Below, in pieces: positions 61,334 to 64,000 of a DNA stretch of 64,000 nucleotides (position 1 is its first letter; the number at the start of each line of letters is the position of its first letter). Under the pieces are notes generated by a model. That model saw only the letters and a program-made list of their open reading frames with translations. It was not told the origin of the DNA and made no database searches. This DNA comes from Pseudomonadota bacterium (lineage in GTDB: Bacteria > Pseudomonadota > Alphaproteobacteria > Reyranellales > Reyranellaceae), in assembly GCA_018242505.1 (NCBI GenBank), contig JAFEBU010000011.1, forward strand, positions 1 through 64,000, written 5' to 3'. Position numbers and translations under genes: made by a program.

Positions 61334-62623
61334 ATGGGGGTTCGCGTCATCAAGCTTCCCGATGTCGGTGAGGGCGTGGCTGAAGCCGAGCTTGTCGAAT
61401 GGCATGTCGAGGTCGGCCAATCGGTCCTTGAGGACCAGCTTCTTGCCGCCGTCATGACCGACAAGGCGACGGTCGAGATCCCGTCACCAGTCGCGGGTAC
61501 GGTCGTCGCGTTGGGCGGCGAAGTCGGCGGTGTTCTGGCGGTCGGAGCCGAGCTGGTTCGCCTGGAGGTGGCCGGCGAGGGCGACCAGGAAGTTGCAGCG
61601 GCACCACGCGAAGCAGCCAAGGCGGAACCTGTCGCGGCTGCACCGATGCCATCGCCCGCGCCGGTGCAAACACCCGCGCCCAAGCACGTTGAACCTAACG
61701 TGCCGTCTCCGCCCGTGGCGCGGCCATCGCTGGGACCGCCGCGACCGCCAAGCGAAAAGCCGATCGCGTCCCCGGCAGTGCGGCGGCGTGCGCGCGAGGC
61801 CGGTGTCGATCTGCGTCAGGTGCGCGGCAGTGGACCCGCCGGCCGGATCAGCCATGACGACCTCGATGCCTTCCTGCGCGGCGGTCCGCAAACCGCGACT
61901 GCACGTGCGCGCGTGGCCAATACGCAGGTCGAAACCGTCAAGGTCATCGGCTTGCGCCGGCGGATTGCGCAAGCGATGGCCGAGTCCAAACGCAGGATCG
62001 CGCACTTCTCCTATGTCGAAGAGGTCGACGTCACCACGCTCGAAGAACTGCGCTCGGCCTTGAATGCTCAGAACCGCCAGGATCGGCCGCGGCTCACCTT
62101 GATGCCGTTCCTGATGCAGGCGCTGGTCAGGGCGATCGCCGATTTTCCCGAAATGAATGCGCACTATGACGACGAGGCGGAGACGATCGAGCGATATGGC
62201 GGCGTCCATATCGGTATCGCGACGCAGACACCATCGGGTCTGATGGTTCCCGTGGTGCGTCACTGCGAGGCACATGGGCTGTGGGACTTCGCTTCAGAGC
62301 TGAGTCGCCTGGCCGAGGCGGCGCGCGAGGGGCGTGCGACGCGGGCTGAACTCACTGGTTCGACCATCACGATCACAAGCCTGGGAGCGCTCGGCGGCAT
62401 TGTCTCGACACCGGTGATCAATCGGCCGCAGGTGGCGATCATCGGCGTCAACAAGGAGGTCGTGCGGCCGGTCTGGCAGGGTGGGCAATTCGTGCCGCGC
62501 ACCATGATGAACCTTTCGTCGTCCTTCGATCACCGCGTTATCGACGGCTACGTCGCGGCGCGCTTCATCCAGCGCATCAAGGGCCTGCTCGAGGCCCCCG
62601 CAACGCTTTTCATAGAGGAATGA
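61334..62623 (+). CDS. bkdB: Dihydrolipoamide acyltransferase E2 (branched-chain type)
   Basis: This 429-residue protein has one N-terminal lipoyl domain with the modified Lys in M-T-D-K-A-T-V-E-I, a Pro/Ala-rich linker, and an E1/E3-binding domain (near 142-180: A-S-P-A-V-R-R-R-A-R-E-A-G-V-D-L). The C-terminal acyltransferase domain has the active-site S-F-D-H-R-V-I-D-G. It transfers the acyl group to CoA. A single lipoyl domain is usual for branched-chain complexes. Confidence 0.9.
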   Translation: MGVRVIKLPDVGEGVAEAELVEWHVEVGQSVLEDQLLAAVMTDKATVEIPSPVAGTVVALGGEVGGVLAVGAELVRLEVAGEGDQEVAAAPREAAKAEPVAAAPMPSPAPVQTPAPKHVEPNVPSPPVARPSLGPPRPPSEKPIASPAVRRRAREAGVDLRQVRGSGPAGRISHDDLDAFLRGGPQTATARARVANTQVETVKVIGLRRRIAQAMAESKRRIAHFSYVEEVDVTTLEELRSALNAQNRQDRPRLTLMPFLMQALVRAIADFPEMNAHYDDEAETIERYGGVHIGIATQTPSGLMVPVVRHCEAHGLWDFASELSRLAEAAREGRATRAELTGSTITITSLGALGGIVSTPVINRPQVAIIGVNKEVVRPVWQGGQFVPRTMMNLSSSFDHRVIDGYVAARFIQRIKGLLEAPATLFIEE

Positions 62624-62624
62624 G

Positions 62625-64000
62625 ATGGCCGACATTGCTGCCAAGGTACTGGTCGTCGGCGGTGGGCCGGGGGGCTATGTCTGTGCCATCCGGGCAGGCC
62701 AGCTCGGTCTCGATGTCGTGCTGGTGGAACAGGGCGGCCCCAATGGCGGGCTCGGTGGTACCTGCCTCAATGTCGGCTGCATCCCGTCGAAGGCGGTCAT
62801 CCACGCGGCCGACGCCTACCATCAAGCCGTAACGCAGGCGACATCGGCGCCATTTGGCATCAGGGTCGAGCGTCCGACCATCGACTTCGGACTCACGATC
62901 GAATGGAAGAACGGCATTGTCGGCCGCCTCACCAGCGGCGTCGGCGCGCTCCTGAAGCGTCACCGGGTCAAGATCCTCCATGGCCGCGCCGAGATGGTCG
63001 ACGGCAAGACCTGCAGGGTCGAGACCGACACCGGCCCGCAAGTGGTCAAAGCCGAGCATGTCGTCCTGGCGGCCGGTTCCGAGGCTGCAGTGCTGCCCAC
63101 GTTGCCCTTCGGCGGCAAGGTCATCTCCTCGACGGAGGCGCTGGCGCTTTCGGCGATTCCAGGGCGTCTTGCCGTGATCGGCGCCGGCTATATTGGGCTC
63201 GAGCTCGGCACGGCGTTCGCCAAGCTCGGCGCCAAGGTCACGGTGATCGAGGCCGAGGAGCGCATCCTGCCCGCCTACGATGTCGAGCTCGTGCGGCCTG
63301 TCGCAAAGCGCCTGGAGGCGCTGGGCGTCGAAATCCTGACACGAGCCAGGGCGGTTGGGCTCTCCAGCGAAGAGGGGGCGATGCTGGTCGAGCAGGAGGG
63401 CGCGGCGAGGCGCAGCATTCCGGCCGACCGGATACTGGTCGCCACCGGCAGGCGTGCCCGGCTCACCGGGTTCGGGCTGGAGCGACTCGATCTCAGCATG
63501 AACGGTGGGTTCGTGCAGATTGACGAGCGCTGCGCGACCTCGATGCGCAACGTCTGGGCGATCGGAGACCTTACGGGTGAGCCGATGCTTGCGCATCGCG
63601 CCATGGCCCAAGGCATCGTGGTTGCCGAGGTGATTGCGGGGCATCGTCGCGTCTTCGACGGGACGGTGATTCCTGCCGTCTGTTTCACCGATCCGGAGGT
63701 CGTTACCGTCGGCCTGTCGCCAGAGGAGGCGCGGCACGCCGGCCGAGAGGTGCATGTCACCACCTTCCCGTTCCAGGCCAATGGCCGAGCGTTGACCTTG
63801 GGTGCGGGGGATGGATTCGTGCGCATCACTGCACGCACCGACAATCATCTCGTGCTGGGCATTGCCGCGGTCGGGGCTGGCGTAGCGGAGCTTGCCGGGG
63901 CCTTCTCACTGGCGCTCGAGATGGGGGCAAGGCTGGAAGATATCGGCGGCACCATCTACGCCCATCCTACGCTGGGCGAGGCTTTCCACGAGGCGAGCCT
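62625..64000 (+). CDS. lpdA: Dihydrolipoyl dehydrogenase E3, 3' end cut by window
   Basis: The frame from ATG 62625, 1 base after the E2 stop, is open to the window edge (458 codons). FAD loop G-G-G-P-G-G-Y, redox disulfide G-G-T-C-L-N-V-G-C-I-P-S-K (about residues 44-56), NAD loop I-G-A-G-Y-I-G-L-E-L-G, A-I-G-D-L and the C-terminal H-P-T-L-G-E of the active site are all present, so only a few residues are missing. It reoxidises the lipoyl group of E2. The operon order E1 alpha, E1 beta, E2, E3 is that of bkd loci. Confidence 0.92.
   Translation, partial: MADIAAKVLVVGGGPGGYVCAIRAGQLGLDVVLVEQGGPNGGLGGTCLNVGCIPSKAVIHAADAYHQAVTQATSAPFGIRVERPTIDFGLTIEWKNGIVGRLTSGVGALLKRHRVKILHGRAEMVDGKTCRVETDTGPQVVKAEHVVLAAGSEAAVLPTLPFGGKVISSTEALALSAIPGRLAVIGAGYIGLELGTAFAKLGAKVTVIEAEERILPAYDVELVRPVAKRLEALGVEILTRARAVGLSSEEGAMLVEQEGAARRSIPADRILVATGRRARLTGFGLERLDLSMNGGFVQIDERCATSMRNVWAIGDLTGEPMLAHRAMAQGIVVAEVIAGHRRVFDGTVIPAVCFTDPEVVTVGLSPEEARHAGREVHVTTFPFQANGRALTLGAGDGFVRITARTDNHLVLGIAAVGAGVAELAGAFSLALEMGARLEDIGGTIYAHPTLGEAFHEAS

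Overview
The window is high-GC DNA from an alphaproteobacterium. The strongest evidence is a complete PhyR-NepR-EcfG general stress response locus, a system confined to that class. Gene content (amidases, SDR enzymes, EgtB/EgtD, a large exopolysaccharide cluster) would suit a soil or environmental Rhodospirillales/Hyphomicrobiales-type organism such as Reyranella, but the genus is a guess. I found no tRNA, rRNA, CRISPR array, insertion sequence or prophage.

Layout. (1) 1-3080: the end of a Tad (Flp) pilus locus: a TadG-like protein cut by the window edge, two TadE-like pseudopilins, a long inverted repeat, and a TadD-like TPR lipoprotein. (2) 3084-13684: a stress island. It holds an SDR enzyme, nepR, two EcfG-type sigma factors, phyR, a HWE/HisKA_2 kinase with a damaged N box, a CHASE3 hybrid kinase, two CsbD proteins (one cytosolic, one exported), and small membrane or lipoprotein genes including a DUF1328 protein. 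Three perfect GGAAC-N16-CGTT (EcfG-type) promoters and three GCAAC-N16/17-CGTT variants lie between these genes. One perfect copy precedes a hairpin beside nepR and may drive a small RNA. (3) 13694-16943: ergothioneine genes egtB-egtD, divergent from an ATP-grasp-like gene. (4) 17197-26161: mixed metabolism and repair: a translationally coupled AlkX/YcaQ-amidohydrolase-ferritin-like operon; a MocR/PdxR regulator facing an AhpD-like/GNAT/azoreductase operon across a palindromic operator; an amidase; a DUF2161 protein; and an SDR.

(5) 26238-52224: an exopolysaccharide cluster of about 26 kb, entirely on the plus strand. It contains an O-antigen ligase-like protein, a priming sugar transferase, an AsnB-like amidotransferase, a Wzm/Wzt-type ABC exporter, seven glycosyltransferases, a second polymerase-like membrane protein, a secreted LQG-repeat protein, two outer-membrane beta-barrel proteins, a short Wza-type export protein, a Wzc-like tyrosine autokinase and a PPP-family phosphatase. 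It therefore mixes ABC-dependent export genes with Wza/Wzc-type genes and has no visible Wzx flippase. (6) 52615-58875: an MBL-fold hydrolase, a gene fragment, MarC, an IlvD/Edd dehydratase, a frameshifted MOSC pseudogene and a 15-repeat TPR protein. (7) 59083-64000: a branched-chain 2-oxoacid dehydrogenase operon (E1 alpha, E1 beta, E2, E3), with E3 cut by the window edge.

The most interesting material is the stress island: its autoregulatory promoter set, the candidate antisense-side small RNA, the kinase lacking the N-box Asn, and paired cytosolic and exported CsbD proteins. The exopolysaccharide locus, with its mixed export machinery and palindromes at its internal boundaries, comes second.
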